A stretch of DNA of 6,939 nt from assembly GCA_029260195.1 (NCBI GenBank), contig JAJDDS010000504.1, forward strand, positions 1-6,939. Reading direction: 5' to 3'. Position 1 is the stretch's first letter. Every line of letters begins with the position of its first letter. Source of the DNA: Phycisphaerae bacterium. Lineage in GTDB: Bacteria; Planctomycetota; Phycisphaerae; UBA1845. Position numbers and translations under genes: made by a program. The notes beneath the pieces are model-generated. The model saw only the letters and a program-made list of their open reading frames with translations, ran no database searches and had not been told where the DNA came from. Positions 6,750 through 6,939 of this stretch are shown here, in pieces.

Positions 6750-6860
6750 CGTCGGCTCCTGTCAACCCCTTGGATTCGCGCTCGCCGGCGCATCGGAGCC
6801 GGCAGGCCATTTCTATCGTCAGGATTAGGGTGCATCCTGAAGCAGTGCGCGGCGGACGCC

Positions 6861-6938
6861 TCATGGGTCGCGTGATGGTTCCGCGCGAAGATCCGCAACG
6901 GCAACCGCGCGGAGGCGTTCGTACTCCGACGCCGTTAA
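6861..6938 (-). CDS. Possible C-terminal end of an upstream gene (5' part outside window)
   Basis: Reading the minus strand from the right edge, one frame is open for 25 codons (LTASEYERLRAVAVADLRAE, then PSRDP) and ends at TGA (6863-6861). The composition is that of an ordinary amphipathic helix with a polar end. Of the other two frames, one starts with a stop codon and the other stays open but reads as Cys/Arg-rich low-quality sequence. It would end 111 bp before clpX. The product cannot be identified and the call is tentative, since 25 codons can be open by chance at this GC content. Confidence 0.4.
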   Translation of the reverse strand, partial: LTASEYERLRAVAVADLRAEPSRDP

Positions 6939-6939
6939 G

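Noticed and set aside
6768..6773. TTGACA-like sequence just upstream of clpX on the minus strand (approximate position)
   Set aside because: It nearly touches the AGGAG ribosome site, so the -10 would fall within the coding region; it is not a usable promoter for clpX.

Overview
The window looks like a piece of a high-GC genome from the phylum Planctomycetota, perhaps a Phycisphaerae-like lineage. That is an inference from style: an FG-GAP protein with a calcium-binding and dockerin-like tail of the kind common in planctomycete secreted proteins, a PadR/membrane-protein pair, a short CxxC zinc ribbon of planctomycete type, and hairpin-rich intergenic DNA. No rRNA, tRNA, transposase or CRISPR array was seen.

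Layout. The left end (2-898, +) is the 3' part of a gene for a secreted FG-GAP repeat protein. It converges on, and overlaps by 82 bp, a minus-strand pair: a PadR-family repressor (1628-1966) translationally coupled to a membrane protein with a HAAS/permease-prefix-like N-terminus (817-1635). The pair has a good sigma70-type promoter whose -10 is covered by a perfect inverted repeat, so autoregulation is likely. Upstream on the same strand is a 150-residue hemerythrin-like protein (2171-2623). Across a 362-bp divergent gap lies a cytidylate-kinase-like protein (2986-3684, +). After a 305-bp non-coding stretch full of hairpins comes a two-gene plus-strand operon: a small receiver-like protein lacking its phosphoacceptor Asp (3990-4343) and an AcuB-like protein with two CBS domains and a probable ACT-like tail (4368-4988). 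Two hairpins separate it from a minus-strand 55-residue zinc ribbon protein (5103-5270). The right end is a complete clpX (5460-6749, -), preceded by the possible last 25 codons of another minus-strand gene (6861-6938).

The most notable non-genic feature is a roughly 56-bp palindrome-rich element present twice in the same orientation (812-867 and 3840-3895; 50 of 56 positions identical). The first copy lies inside the overlapping 3' ends of the FG-GAP and membrane-protein genes and encodes the last part of both proteins. The second is intergenic. It behaves like a dispersed REP/MITE-like repeat able to supply C-terminal tails and stop codons.

Functionally, only clpX is a core housekeeping gene. 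The middle genes (hemerythrin, CBS/ACT, degenerate receiver, CMP-kinase-like) suggest small sensory or stress-related functions, but nothing in the sequence ties them into one pathway.
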